Shown here: piece by piece, positions 1 through 8,088 of the stretch
How positions within the stretch are numbered: the stretch's first letter is position 1
How the letters are laid out: each line of letters opens with the position of its first letter
Assembly (NCBI GenBank): GCA_031395485.1
Contig: JANNUS010000005.1
Location: 207,133-271,132 of the forward strand
Origin: UBA2336 sp031395485
GTDB lineage: Bacteria; Bacteroidota; Bacteroidia; Cytophagales; Cyclobacteriaceae
Length of the DNA: 64,000 bases
Direction of reading: 5' to 3'
Made by a program: the position numbers and the translations under genes
The notes under the pieces: model-generated
The model's database searches: none
Told to the model about the DNA's origin: nothing
Seen by the model: the letters and a program-made list of their open reading frames with translations, nothing else

Positions 1-570
1 TGGCGGAAACAACCGCGGAGAGTTATTTATAAACTCAATTCCATTTTTTAGAACCGGAGGAAAATGCAAATAGAATGTCTGACCCGCTGTAACCGGGGAA
101 TTTGGATTTCCATCTGCCGGCTGGCTCAGTATATTGGTAATGCCATAATTGCGGCAGCATCTCTCCCAAACAATATAATATCCTTGAGGGTTATCGTACA
201 CCTCTTGCGAAAGAACAATGCTTGTTGATAGTGTTACATTTTCCTTGGCTACATAAACCATTCGAGAAGTTTCCAACTCTCCAATAGCGCATTCATTTTG
301 TGTATAGCTGACTAGATTCTCTTCCAGAAAATGGAAAACTAAATCACGCATTGGTTGGTTGTCAGAATAACGAAAAATGCGAACTGTAATTAATTGATCT
401 TGTGGTTTATTATTGGGATCTCCGTTGAATTCGTCAAAATAAATAATCAAATGAAAGCGGTAACGAAAATTGCCGAGCGATAGCATTTCAAACTCTCCAC
501 CTACAATATGTGATCCCCACGCGGGAGCAAGCATCATCAAAAACAGAAAAACAAACAATAATCTTTTCAT
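1..570 (-). CDS. Secreted HIVGGE-type Bacteroidota surface protein, N-terminal part only
   Basis: An open frame of 190 codons runs from an ATG at 570 off the left edge of the window, so only the N-terminus is seen. It begins with a signal peptide (KRLLFVFLFLMMLAPAWG) followed at once by SHIVGGEFEM. That motif opens many very large secreted Bacteroidota proteins, which often carry PKD or gliding-motility-type C-terminal domains exported by the type IX system. The C-terminus lies outside the window, so export route and role are inference. The visible part has a CC pair (ERCCRNYG, about residue 145) typical of the same family. It is divergent from rlmD across 72 bp. I am confident of the reading frame and secretion, less so of the family. 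Confidence 0.75.
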   Translation of the reverse strand, partial: MKRLLFVFLFLMMLAPAWGSHIVGGEFEMLSLGNFRYRFHLIIYFDEFNGDPNNKPQDQLITVRIFRYSDNQPMRDLVFHFLEENLVSYTQNECAIGELETSRMVYVAKENVTLSTSIVLSQEVYDNPQGYYIVWERCCRNYGITNILSQPADGNPNSPVTAGQTFYLHFPPVLKNGIEFINNSPRLFPP

Positions 571-642
571 AAAAACACGATAGGAAATATAAGGAATCTG
601 ACAGCCGTATAAAACACCCGTATTTGTGTAATTTCGCCCTCC

Positions 643-2058
643 ATGAAAAAGGGAGATATTCTTGAAAACGTAGTTATTGAAAGCATGGCCGCTGAAGGAA
701 AGTGTGTGGCACGCGTAGATGGCCTTGTACTTTTTGTGGAAGGTGCAGCTCCGGGCGATATAGCCAACGTATCGCTTACGCGGATTAAAACCAGCTTCCT
801 CGAAGGTCGCGCTGTACAAATAATAAAACTCTCCGATAAACGCGTTGAGCCCTTTTGCTCTCACTTCGGATTGTGCGGTGGTTGTAAATGGCAAAATCTT
901 AATTACGAAACACAACTTCACAACAAACAGCAGCAGGTAATTGATAATCTTGAAAGACTGGGTGGTCTTACCTTGCCAGAAATAAAACCAATCATCGCTT
1001 CTCAAAAAATAAAACATTATCGCAATAAGCTTGAGTTCAGTTTTTCATCCTTTAGGTGGTTTACAAAGGAAGAGATGGAGTCAGAAAAAGAACTTAGCAG
1101 AAACGGACTTGGGTATCACCTGCCAAAAAGCTTCGACAAAGTATTTGATGTAGAGCATTGCTACCTGCAACCTGAGCCTTCCGATAGCATTCGACTGGCG
1201 ATACGAGAAGTTACGCTTCGAGAGAACATTCCGTATTTTGATACTCGCAGGCAAACAGGGTTTTTAAGAACACTGGGTATACGCACGGCCAATACCGGTG
1301 AAGTCATGATCATTTTGCAAGTCACCTCTTATAATATAGAGTGGATTGAAAAAATCCTGGGCATGGTTGCCGATGCCTTTCCGCAGGTTACATCGTTGAA
1401 CTATGTTGTCAATGCCAAGAAAAACGATACCTACGGTGATCTGGAAGTGATTTGCTGGAAAGGGAATTCATACATCACCGAGAAAATGGAGAGGCCCGAT
1501 GGTAGTGGAGCGCTGCAATTCAGGGTTGGTCCAAAATCATTTTATCAAACAAATGCTGAACAAGCCTACGAGCTTTATAAAATAGCGTGGCAGATGGCCG
1601 ACCTGAAAGGCGATGAATTGGTATATGATTTATATACCGGCACAGGCACCATAGCAAACTTTGTGGCGGCACACGCCAAAAAAGTAATTGGCCTTGAATA
1701 TGTAGCTCCCGCTATAGAAGACGCTAAAGTCAATTCACAAATCAACAACATCACGAATACCGATTTTTACGCAGGCGATATCAAAGATTTATTAGATGAT
1801 AATTTTTTGAACACTCACGGAAAGCCCAATGTAGTAATTACCGATCCTCCGCGCGCAGGTATGCATGAAGATGTATGCAAGATGTTATTGAAGGCTGCTC
1901 CAGAAAAGATTGTATATGTGAGTTGCAATCCTGCTACACAGGCACGCGATCTAAAAATGCTTTCTGAGAAATATGAGATTATGGCTGTACAGCCTGTCGA
2001 TATGTTTCCGCACACGATGCACGTTGAAAATGTTGTGTTGCTAAGAAAAATGAAGTAG
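643..2058 (+). CDS. rlmD: 23S rRNA (uracil-5-)-methyltransferase RlmD/RumA family
   Basis: A 471-residue SAM-dependent methyltransferase that makes 5-methyluridine in 23S rRNA. An N-terminal TRAM domain spans roughly residues 1-60. Next come the iron-sulfur cysteines C72, C78, C81 and C173 (pattern CSHFGLCGGC, then VEHC), a SAM-binding DLYTGTGTI near residue 330, and the catalytic DPPRAG and VYVSCNPAT (nucleophile C428). Length fits RumA-type enzymes. In Bacteroidota this family can carry out either the RlmD or the RlmC/RlmCD reaction, so the exact target uridine is not settled by sequence. ATG at 643 is chosen because the TRAM domain starts directly after it. It is the only gene between the divergent surface protein and the ilv leader. 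Confidence 0.9.
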   Translation: MKKGDILENVVIESMAAEGKCVARVDGLVLFVEGAAPGDIANVSLTRIKTSFLEGRAVQIIKLSDKRVEPFCSHFGLCGGCKWQNLNYETQLHNKQQQVIDNLERLGGLTLPEIKPIIASQKIKHYRNKLEFSFSSFRWFTKEEMESEKELSRNGLGYHLPKSFDKVFDVEHCYLQPEPSDSIRLAIREVTLRENIPYFDTRRQTGFLRTLGIRTANTGEVMIILQVTSYNIEWIEKILGMVADAFPQVTSLNYVVNAKKNDTYGDLEVICWKGNSYITEKMERPDGSGALQFRVGPKSFYQTNAEQAYELYKIAWQMADLKGDELVYDLYTGTGTIANFVAAHAKKVIGLEYVAPAIEDAKVNSQINNITNTDFYAGDIKDLLDDNFLNTHGKPNVVITDPPRAGMHEDVCKMLLKAAPEKIVYVSCNPATQARDLKMLSEKYEIMAVQPVDMFPHTMHVENVVLLRKMK

Positions 2059-2137
2059 CTCAACATTCGCTACCTAACATTCGTTATCCAAATTCTAAAA
2101 AATATTTTGTTTCATTCACTTGAATGATTCGATCTCA

Positions 2138-2281
2138 ATGATCATACTTGTACAAGTACACTGGAAAATGATTATTAATACCACATCATCTAAACGTTTA
2201 CAGCACCTTAATTTGCTGAACGGAATTTCCGTACTACTCATTCTTGTCCTCATTATTATTCAAACATCGGGACGATGGTGA
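2138..2281 (+). CDS. Branched-chain amino acid leader peptide (attenuator control peptide)
   Basis: A short unannotated frame upstream of ilvE. From ATG 2168 it encodes 37 residues and ends at TGA 2279-2281; an in-frame ATG at 2138 would give 47. Codons 20-31 (2225-2260, counted from 2168) read ISVLLILVLIII: 11 of 12 are Ile, Val or Leu. The peptide ends QTSGRW. This is the composition expected of an ilv/leu leader peptide whose translation rate senses charged tRNA-Ile, tRNA-Val and tRNA-Leu. The peptide itself probably has no other function. A 14-bp perfect palindrome (TACTTGTACAAGTA, 2145-2158) lies between the two possible starts. A Bacteroidota-like TATTTTG box sits at 2103-2109 but no clear -33 element was seen. 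Confidence 0.8.
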   Translation: MIILVQVHWKMIINTTSSKRLQHLNLLNGISVLLILVLIIIQTSGRW

Positions 2282-2340
2282 TTTAATTTTTATACTGAAT
2301 CATTAACCGTCCCGCCCAACAAGCGGGACGGTTTTATTTT
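2268..2340 (+). promoter_or_regulatory. Transcription attenuator of the ilv-leu operon
   Basis: Two mutually exclusive pairings are visible. The terminator pairs 2305-2315 (AACCGTCCCGC) with 2323-2333 (GCGGGACGGTT), 11 perfect base pairs, loop CCAACAA, followed by a T-rich run to 2340. The antiterminator pairs CGGGACG at 2268-2274, inside the last codons of the leader peptide, with CGTCCCG at 2308-2314, which removes the terminator's left arm. A ribosome finishing the leader covers 2268-2274 and lets the terminator form. A ribosome stalled early in the Ile/Leu/Val run leaves it free. The geometry is the classic enterobacterial design; function here is inferred. Confidence 0.8.
2305..2340 (+). 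terminator. Attenuator terminator hairpin before ilvE
   Basis: Perfect 11-bp GC-rich stem (arms 2305-2315 and 2323-2333), 7-nt loop, then TTTTATTTT. It lies 33 bp upstream of the ilvE start and 23 bp downstream of the leader stop, so it must act within the operon's own transcript and not end another gene. Confidence 0.85.
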
Positions 2341-2372
2341 ATAGATACACAAGCAAACTAACAGTTGTTCAC

Positions 2373-3260
2373 ATGTACTACACAAAAGATACTACCCTTT
2401 ATCTCAACGGGAAGTTTATAAAAGCGGGAGATGCCACGACTGATCTTTATAGTCAAACACTGCATTATGGGTACGGTGTGTTTGAAGGTATCCGGGCGTA
2501 CCAGACACAGAACGGTACAAAAATTTATAAAGCAGTTGAACACTTTGAGCGACTGCGTAATAGTGCAGAGTCTGTTAACATACCCTTTCAATATGATACA
2601 GACGAACTCATTCGAGCTACCTACCAGGTATTGAGGAAAAATAATCTCAGCGATGCCTACATCCGGCCGCTGGTGTATTGTAGCCCAAATATGTCGCTCA
2701 CACAACCCAAGGAAGTATTCCTGATGATTTGTGCCTGGGAGTGGGGAAAGTATCTGGGCGATAATTTATTGAAGCTATGCGTATCCTCATATCAGCGGCC
2801 AAATCCCAAGTCGGTTAAGGTTGAAGCAAAAGTAACGGGCCATTATGTAAACTCAATCTTGGCTACGAGTGAAGCCAAGGTACGTGGATACGATGAGGCC
2901 CTCATGGTAGACATGAACAGCAATGTGGCAGAAGCCCCGGGCGCAAACTTCTTCTTCGAAAAAGATAACGTGCTCTACACACCACCACTCGGTCATATTC
3001 TTCCGGGTATTACCCGACAAACAGTCTTTAATATTTGTCGAGAACTTGAAATCCCTGTAAAGGAAAAATCATTTAAACCCGAAGAACTGGAAGATGCCGA
3101 TAGTGCCTTCCTATGCGGTACCGCAGCCGAGATTGTCGGCATCGAATCCATTGACGCAAAACCCTTTCGGAAAAACTGGAGCGAAAGTATCGGGGTGGTA
3201 ATTCAGGAAGCTTATAAATGCCAGGTACTCGAAAAATCATTTAGTCACGTCATCATTTGA
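2373..3260 (+). CDS. ilvE: Branched-chain amino acid aminotransferase
   Basis: A 295-residue fold-type IV PLP aminotransferase, the last step of Ile, Val and Leu synthesis, transferring an amino group from glutamate. Family marks are HYGYGVFEGIRAY near residue 31, the PLP lysine K153 in EAKVTGHYVNS, EAPGANFFFEK, LPGITRQ and CGTAAEI. The length is that of the short bacterial IlvE form. It is the first structural gene after the attenuator and starts at ATG 2373; ilvD follows 1 bp after its stop. D-amino acid aminotransferase shares the fold, but the operon context makes IlvE the natural call. Confidence 0.93.
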   Translation: MYYTKDTTLYLNGKFIKAGDATTDLYSQTLHYGYGVFEGIRAYQTQNGTKIYKAVEHFERLRNSAESVNIPFQYDTDELIRATYQVLRKNNLSDAYIRPLVYCSPNMSLTQPKEVFLMICAWEWGKYLGDNLLKLCVSSYQRPNPKSVKVEAKVTGHYVNSILATSEAKVRGYDEALMVDMNSNVAEAPGANFFFEKDNVLYTPPLGHILPGITRQTVFNICRELEIPVKEKSFKPEELEDADSAFLCGTAAEIVGIESIDAKPFRKNWSESIGVVIQEAYKCQVLEKSFSHVII

Positions 3261-3261
3261 T

Positions 3262-4950
3262 TTGAACAACGTGGAACTCAATCGCTATAGTAAGACCATC
3301 ACACAAGACCCAACGTTGCCGGCATCGCAGGCAATGCTGTACGGTATTGGCCTTACGGAACATGACCTTACGAAAGCACAAGTTGGAATTGTAAGTACGG
3401 GTTTTGATGGCAACACGTGTAACATGCATTTGAATGCGTTGGCTCTTGAGGTGAAGCAAGCTGTTTGGGATCAAGAACTTGTCGGATTGATTTTTCACAC
3501 GATCGGTGTAAGCGATGGCATCAGCAATGGAACGGAAGGTATGCGCTATTCCCTTGTAAGTCGTGAGGTGATTGCGGACTCTATTGAAACAGTTTGCGGT
3601 GCTCAATATTATGATGGACTGATTGCTGTGGTAGGATGTGATAAAAATATGCCGGGCTCGCTCATTGCGATGGGAAGGTTAAACCGCCCTGCTATCATGG
3701 TGTATGGCGGAACAATAGCGGGTGGTCATTACAAAGGAAAAGAATTAAACATTGTTTCAGCCTTTGAAGCATTAGGTGAACGAATTCAAAATAAACTATC
3801 AGACGAAGATTATAATGGCATCATTCAAAATTCCTGCCCGGGTGCGGGCGCCTGTGGTGGCATGTACACTGCCAACACGATGGCTTCGGCCATTGAAGCA
3901 TTGGGTATGGCGCTGCCTTACTCTTCTTCAAATCCAGCACTGAGTAAAGAAAAATCTGCTGAGTGTGCTGATGCTGGCAAGGCAATCTTGAATCTTTTAA
4001 AGCTAGATCTCAAGCCGCGCGACATCATGACGTTTAAAGCATTCGAAAATGCAATTACTGTTGTGATGGTGTTGGGTGGATCGACAAATGCCGTCATCCA
4101 CTTAATTGCGATGGCAAAAAGTGTAGGCGTAAAAATTACGCAAGATGATTTTCAACGCATTTCGGATAAGACTCCGCTTCTCGCGGATTTAAAACCCAGC
4201 GGTAAGTATTTGATGGAAGCATTGCATAAAATTGGTGGTGTACCTGCGGTTCTGAAATATTTATTGAAGAATGGGTTCCTTCATGGGAATTGCTTAACCG
4301 TTACCGGAAAAACAATTGCCGAGAATATTGCGGACGCGAAAGATTTTGATTTCGAAAAGCAAGACGTCATTGTTCCGATTGAGAAACCCATCAAAGCCAC
4401 GGGTCATTTACAGATTCTGTATGGCAATCTTGCCGAAAAAGGATCGGTAGCCAAAATCACCGGAAAAGAAGGAGAAAAATTCAAAGGTCCTGCCCACGTG
4501 TTCAACGGTGAGTTTGATTTAATCAATGGAATCCAAAATGGAAAAGTTAAAGAAGGTGATGTGGTAGTAATTCGGTACGTAGGCCCGAAAGGCGCACCCG
4601 GTATGCCCGAAATGCTTAAACCAACTTCCATGATAATTGGATCAGGACTGGGTAAAAATGTTGCCCTCATCACCGATGGAAGATTTTCAGGAGGAACCCA
4701 TGGCTTCGTAGTAGGACACATTACACCGGAGGCATTTGATGGCGGATTGCTCGCACTGGTTGAAGAGGGTGATACAATTGAAATCGATGTGAAGAAACAC
4801 CAACTCAATTTACTGGTTGACGAAACTAAACTTTCGATACGCAGGAAAAATTGGAAACAACCTGTACTCGCGGTAAAAAGTGGAGTGTTGAAAAAATATG
4901 CCAAACAAGTAAAAACAGCAGCTGATGGATGCGTTACTGACGAAGATTAA
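3262..4950 (+). CDS. ilvD: Dihydroxy-acid dehydratase
   Basis: Dehydrates 2,3-dihydroxy-isovalerate and 2,3-dihydroxy-3-methylvalerate to the 2-keto acids, the third common step to Val and Ile. It is about 560 residues. The likely iron-sulfur cysteines are C53 (GNTCNMH), C126 (VGCDKNMPGS) and C198 (GACGGMYTANTMA). The start is not ATG: TTG 3262 and GTG 3271 are both in frame. GTG 3271 gives MELNRYSKTITQ, which resembles the usual family N-terminus, so 3271 may be the true start. The 3' end overlaps ilvB by 26 bp, indicating translational coupling. Confidence 0.93.
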   Translation: MNNVELNRYSKTITQDPTLPASQAMLYGIGLTEHDLTKAQVGIVSTGFDGNTCNMHLNALALEVKQAVWDQELVGLIFHTIGVSDGISNGTEGMRYSLVSREVIADSIETVCGAQYYDGLIAVVGCDKNMPGSLIAMGRLNRPAIMVYGGTIAGGHYKGKELNIVSAFEALGERIQNKLSDEDYNGIIQNSCPGAGACGGMYTANTMASAIEALGMALPYSSSNPALSKEKSAECADAGKAILNLLKLDLKPRDIMTFKAFENAITVVMVLGGSTNAVIHLIAMAKSVGVKITQDDFQRISDKTPLLADLKPSGKYLMEALHKIGGVPAVLKYLLKNGFLHGNCLTVTGKTIAENIADAKDFDFEKQDVIVPIEKPIKATGHLQILYGNLAEKGSVAKITGKEGEKFKGPAHVFNGEFDLINGIQNGKVKEGDVVVIRYVGPKGAPGMPEMLKPTSMIIGSGLGKNVALITDGRFSGGTHGFVVGHITPEAFDGGLLALVEEGDTIEIDVKKHQLNLLVDETKLSIRRKNWKQPVLAVKSGVLKKYAKQVKTAADGCVTDED

Positions 4951-6667
4951 ACCGGAAGTAAAGACAAAAATTTCCGGATCAGAAGCCTTGCTTCGATGCC
5001 TGGTGGCGGAGGGCGTAACAACGATTTTTGGCTACCCCGGTGGAGCGATCATGCCGATATACGATGCTCTCTATAGTTATAGCGATCAATTAAATCACAT
5101 CCTCGTTCGACATGAACAAGGCGCTATTCATGCAGCGCAAGGGTACGCACGTGTTTCCGGAAAAATGGGTGTAGCATTTGCAACTTCGGGGCCGGGTGCG
5201 ATGAATCTCGTTACCGGTTTAGCCGATGCATTGATCGATTCAACTCCGGTTGTTTGTATTACGGGACAAGTAGCAGAGCATCTTCTGGGTACCGATGCAT
5301 TTCAAGAGGCCGATGTAATTAATACAACCTTACCGGTAACCAAGTGGAATGTTCAAATAACGGAAGCATCTTCCATTCCATCACAAGTAGCAAAAGCATT
5401 CTACATTGCTCGTAGCGGACGGCCAGGTCCAGTTCTTATTGACATCACCAAGAACGCACAGTTCGAAATGATGGATGAATTTACATATGAGCTCTGCCAA
5501 AATATCCAAACTTATTTTCCTAAACCACAACTTGATTACGCTACTATTGAAGTAGCGGCAAGATTGATCAATCAGGCAAAGCGCCCATACATTCTTGCCG
5601 GTCAGGGTGTGTTGCTAAGTGATGCAACGCAAGCGCTACTCGCATTTTCTGAAAAGACCGGCATACCCGTGGCTTCAACTCTATTAGGATTGTCCTGCTT
5701 CCCAACAAATCATCCACTCTATGCTGGGTACCTCGGCATGCATGGAAATTATGGTCCTAACATTTTAACCAACGAGTGTGATGTTTTGATCGCGATCGGA
5801 ATGCGGTTTGACGATCGCGTTACGGGTAATGTAAGCAAGTATGCAAAGCAGGCTACTGTTATTCACATTGAAATAGATAAAGCGGAAATCAACAAAATTA
5901 TAAAAGCAGATGTGGCCGTTCATGCCGATGCAAAAGAAGCGCTGCAGGCTTTAGTGCAGCGCGTTAAACCCAATCAGCATGTTGATTGGCTAAATAAATT
6001 TCATAATGCGTATCGTAAAGAGCATGAGAAGGTAATTCAATTTGATTTCCATCCAGTAACCCCGGCACTTCGCATGGGCGAGGTGATTCGGGAGCTTTCA
6101 GAACAAACGAAAGGTGAAGCGATCCTTGTAACTGATGTAGGCCAGCACCAGATGGTGGCATCACGTTATTATCCATTTAAAAATCCACGCACAAATGTTA
6201 CTTCTGGTGGCGCAGGCACAATGGGCTTTGCACTACCGGCATCAATGGGCGCGGCTGTAGCACAGCAAGAAAGACAGGTGATAGCAATTATTGGTGATGG
6301 TGGGTTTCAGATGACCGTACAAGAGCTTGGCACGATCATGCAATACCAAATCCCTGTTAAAATTCTACTGTTAAATAATAATTTTCTCGGCATGGTACGG
6401 CAATGGCAGCAACTCTTTTTCGAAGGTCGGTACTCCTTTACGGAAATGAAGAACCCCAATTTCGTTGCCCTTGCCGAAGCATATTCTATTCCTGCTAAAA
6501 AAGTTACAGATCGAAAAGACCTGAAACATTCTATCGCAGAAATGCTGCAAACACCCGGACCCTATTTATTAGAAGCAGTGGTGGAAAAAGAAGATAATGT
6601 ATTCCCGATGGTTCCCACAGGAGCTAGCGTAGCTGAAATTATTTTGGAAGCATCGACAAAAATTTAA
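4925..6667 (+). CDS. ilvB: Acetolactate synthase, large (catalytic) subunit
   Basis: A 580-residue thiamine-diphosphate enzyme that condenses pyruvate with pyruvate or 2-ketobutyrate, the first common step to Val, Leu and Ile. The N-terminal domain has IFGYPGGAIMPIYDAL and the cofactor-activating glutamate E64 (RHEQGAIHAAQGYA). The C-terminal domain has the ThDP/Mg motif GDGGFQMTVQEL (about residue 457) through LLNNNFLGMVRQWQ. The start at ATG 4925 lies inside the end of ilvD. Its regulatory subunit follows immediately. The length is normal. Confidence 0.95.
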   Translation: MDALLTKIKPEVKTKISGSEALLRCLVAEGVTTIFGYPGGAIMPIYDALYSYSDQLNHILVRHEQGAIHAAQGYARVSGKMGVAFATSGPGAMNLVTGLADALIDSTPVVCITGQVAEHLLGTDAFQEADVINTTLPVTKWNVQITEASSIPSQVAKAFYIARSGRPGPVLIDITKNAQFEMMDEFTYELCQNIQTYFPKPQLDYATIEVAARLINQAKRPYILAGQGVLLSDATQALLAFSEKTGIPVASTLLGLSCFPTNHPLYAGYLGMHGNYGPNILTNECDVLIAIGMRFDDRVTGNVSKYAKQATVIHIEIDKAEINKIIKADVAVHADAKEALQALVQRVKPNQHVDWLNKFHNAYRKEHEKVIQFDFHPVTPALRMGEVIRELSEQTKGEAILVTDVGQHQMVASRYYPFKNPRTNVTSGGAGTMGFALPASMGAAVAQQERQVIAIIGDGGFQMTVQELGTIMQYQIPVKILLLNNNFLGMVRQWQQLFFEGRYSFTEMKNPNFVALAEAYSIPAKKVTDRKDLKHSIAEMLQTPGPYLLEAVVEKEDNVFPMVPTGASVAEIILEASTKI

Positions 6668-6677
6668 TGATGTGCGT

Positions 6678-6971
6678 ATGAAAAAAGAATTCACTATAGA
6701 AGTACGATCCGATAATAATTTTTCAGTTCTGAACCGGATCATCAATGTGCTCAATCGCAGAAGGGTGCGTATTAAAAAACTCACAGCGCATGAAAACGAT
6801 GACGACTTTAGAAAGGGTGGAGCAACATTGTTGCTGTACACAACCACTGAAATGGTAGAGAAAGTCAGGCTGCAACTAGAAAAACTTATCGAGGTAGAAT
6901 CAGCAACCTATTGTGAAGGAAGCTCTTTGTACTTCGAATTAAGTGAGCAAAACAATAAACAAGTAGCATAA
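6678..6971 (+). CDS. ilvN: Acetolactate synthase small subunit, short single-ACT form
   Basis: About 97 residues from ATG 6678; a GTG at 6672 would add two. The frame reads as a single ACT domain (FTIEVRSDNNFSVLNRIINVLNRRRVRIKKL). ACT domains of this subunit bind the feedback amino acid valine and activate the large subunit. The length is that of E. coli IlvM/IlvN and well short of the 160-190 residues of IlvH-type subunits, which carry an added C-terminal domain. It directly follows ilvB. Whether valine inhibition is retained cannot be read from the sequence. Confidence 0.85.
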   Translation: MKKEFTIEVRSDNNFSVLNRIINVLNRRRVRIKKLTAHENDDDFRKGGATLLLYTTTEMVEKVRLQLEKLIEVESATYCEGSSLYFELSEQNNKQVA

Positions 6972-7020
6972 CACAAAAGAATTTAAGCACATAACATCAA
7001 TACCTAAACACATTAAAGAC

Positions 7021-8085
7021 ATGGCTAAAATAAATTTTGGAGGAGAAACAGAAGAAGTAGTAACCCGGGAAGAATTTCCGATGGATAAAGCATTAGGTAT
7101 TTTAAAAAATGAAACCATTGCTATTATCGGATACGGTGTGCAGGGCCCCGCACAAGCACTCAACCTTCGCGATAACGGATTTAATGTTATCGTTGGGCAG
7201 CGCAAGGGAAAAACCTGGGATAAAGCTGTAAAGGATGGCTGGGTTCCCGGTGAAACATTGTTTGATATTGAAGAAGCAGCGAAACAGGGAACCATTCTTC
7301 AATTCCTCCTCTCCGATGCCGGACAAATTGCCTTGTGGCCTGTGGTGAAACCGCATCTTACAAAAGGTAAAACACTTTACTTCTCTCACGGATTTGGGAT
7401 TACATTCAAGGAACAAACCGGAATTATTCCTCCCGCAGATGTCGATGTAATACTCGTGGCGCCTAAAGGTTCTGGAACTTCTGTTCGAAGATTGTTTCTG
7501 CAGGGAAAAGGAATCAACTCCAGCTACGCGATTTTTCAAGATGCCTCGGGAAAAGCGAGAGACAAAGCGATCGCACTCGGTATCGGTGTTGGGTCTGGGT
7601 ATTTGTTCCAAACAAATTTTAAAAGTGAAGTTTATTCCGACCTGGCTGGTGAACGAGGAACACTAATGGGAGCCATTGCCGGAATTTTTGAAGCCCAGTA
7701 TGAAGTGCTTCGTTCGAACGGCCACTCACCTTCTGAAGCCTTCAATGAAACAGTAGAAGAACTTACACAAAGCTTAATGCCACTTGTTGCAGAAAACGGA
7801 ATGGATTGGATGTATGCAAATTGCTCCACCACTGCACAACGAGGTGCTTTAGATTGGAAAAAGAAATTTAAGGCGGCTACACTTCCTGTATTTAAAGAGC
7901 TTTATGAAAGTGTTGCCTCCGGCAAAGAAGCTGAGCGCACCATCGAAACCTGTAGCAAGCCCGACTATCGCGAAAAGCTGCAAGCCGAACTAAAAGAACT
8001 TCGCGAAAGCGAACTCTGGCAAGCTGGGGCAGCTGTGCGTAGCCTCCGTCCAGAAAATTCAAAAGTAGAAGTGAACGCTGACTAA
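7021..8085 (+). CDS. ilvC: Ketol-acid reductoisomerase
   Basis: A 354-residue NAD(P)H-dependent, Mg-dependent enzyme that isomerises and reduces acetolactate or acetohydroxybutyrate. The Rossmann motif GYGVQGPAQALNLRDNG is near residue 38. Conserved metal-site stretches SDLAGERGTLMGAI and CSTTAQRGALDW follow. The knotted C-terminal domain occurs once, so this is a class I-like length. ATG 7021 is 49 bp after ilvN, and leuC begins 3 bp after the stop. Confidence 0.94.
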   Translation: MAKINFGGETEEVVTREEFPMDKALGILKNETIAIIGYGVQGPAQALNLRDNGFNVIVGQRKGKTWDKAVKDGWVPGETLFDIEEAAKQGTILQFLLSDAGQIALWPVVKPHLTKGKTLYFSHGFGITFKEQTGIIPPADVDVILVAPKGSGTSVRRLFLQGKGINSSYAIFQDASGKARDKAIALGIGVGSGYLFQTNFKSEVYSDLAGERGTLMGAIAGIFEAQYEVLRSNGHSPSEAFNETVEELTQSLMPLVAENGMDWMYANCSTTAQRGALDWKKKFKAATLPVFKELYESVASGKEAERTIETCSKPDYREKLQAELKELRESELWQAGAAVRSLRPENSKVEVNAD

Positions 8086-8088
8086 CGT

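Noticed and set aside
2059..2372. T-box or other riboswitch before ilvE
   Set aside because: No T-box bulge or other aptamer signature; the leader peptide and hairpin pair explain the region.
4404..4904. 166-codon open frame antisense to ilvD
   Set aside because: Lies wholly inside a well-conserved gene on the other strand; low-complexity Ser/Pro/Thr-rich translation typical of a shadow frame.
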